Shown one piece after another: positions 5,354-5,389 of a stretch of 5,389 nt of DNA; positions within the stretch are counted from its first letter, which is position 1, and the number at the start of each line of letters is the position of its first letter. Source of the stretch: Caldilineaceae bacterium (GTDB lineage Bacteria; Chloroflexota; Anaerolineae; Caldilineales; Caldilineaceae); the NCBI GenBank assembly GCA_012032975.1, contig JAAUPU010000279.1:1-5389 (forward strand). Direction: 5' to 3'. The notes beneath the pieces were generated by a model. The model had not been told where the DNA came from. It did not search any database and was given only the letters and a program-made list of their open reading frames with translations. A program made the position numbers and the translations under genes.

Positions 5354-5389
5354 TTTTTGTCCTTCTTGGCCTTGGCCAGCCAGGACTGA
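5350..5389 (-). CDS. C-terminal end of the upstream gene, probably csc2 (cas7d)
   Basis: A minus-strand frame enters from the right edge as QSWLAKAKKDKK and stops at TGA 5352-5350, overlapping the csc1 start as ATGA. A basic, lysine-rich tail is visible, but 12 residues are too few to name a family. The csc2 call rests on the usual type I-D order (cas3, cas10d, csc2, csc1, cas6, cas4, cas1, cas2) and on the tight coupling. Confidence 0.5.
   Translation of the reverse strand, partial: QSWLAKAKKDKK

Overview
The window holds the adaptation and processing half of a type I-D CRISPR-Cas locus, read almost entirely on the minus strand. GC content is fairly high: single lines I counted run from about 60-68% in cas6 down to about 43-57% in the small plus-strand gene pair. 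Type I-D loci are common in Cyanobacteria, Chloroflexota and some Archaea. The neighbouring Gfo/Idh/MocA gene and the 8-bp tandem repeats make me lean weakly towards Chloroflexota, but that is a guess. Two frameshifts and one premature stop mean either a partly decaying locus or an error-containing (perhaps metagenomic) sequence.

Layout from right to left, in minus-strand transcription order: the last codons of an upstream gene, probably csc2/cas7d (5389-5350); csc1/cas5d (5353-4667), joined to it by an ATGA overlap; a two-gene plus-strand cassette encoding a small helical protein (3980-4270) and a TumE/DUF6516-family toxin-like protein (4260-4649), which interrupts the cas series; cas6 (3917-3072); cas4 (3075-2474), coupled to cas6 by another ATGA overlap but broken by a -1 frameshift near 2671-2677; two 8-bp tandem repeat tracts (2391-2482); cas1 (2363-1287); cas2 (1219-926); a leader-like stretch (925-614); and a minimal CRISPR array of two 37-bp repeats around one 35-bp spacer (613-505). 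Beyond the array lies the 5' part of a Gfo/Idh/MocA-type oxidoreductase pseudogene (375 to the left edge).

How the genes would work together: Csc1 and the presumed Csc2 form the backbone of the type I-D effector with Cas10d and Cas3, which lie outside the window. Cas6 cuts the repeat transcript into crRNAs. Cas4, Cas1 and Cas2 acquire spacers. The repeat read on the minus strand ends in ATTGAAAC, the usual crRNA 5' handle. This fixes the array orientation and puts the leader on the cas2 side, with the degenerate repeat at the far end.

The most interesting feature is the toxin-antitoxin-like pair lodged antisense between csc1 and cas6. It has its own promoter and ribosome binding site, starts 62 bp from cas6 (divergent) and ends 17 bp from csc1 (convergent).
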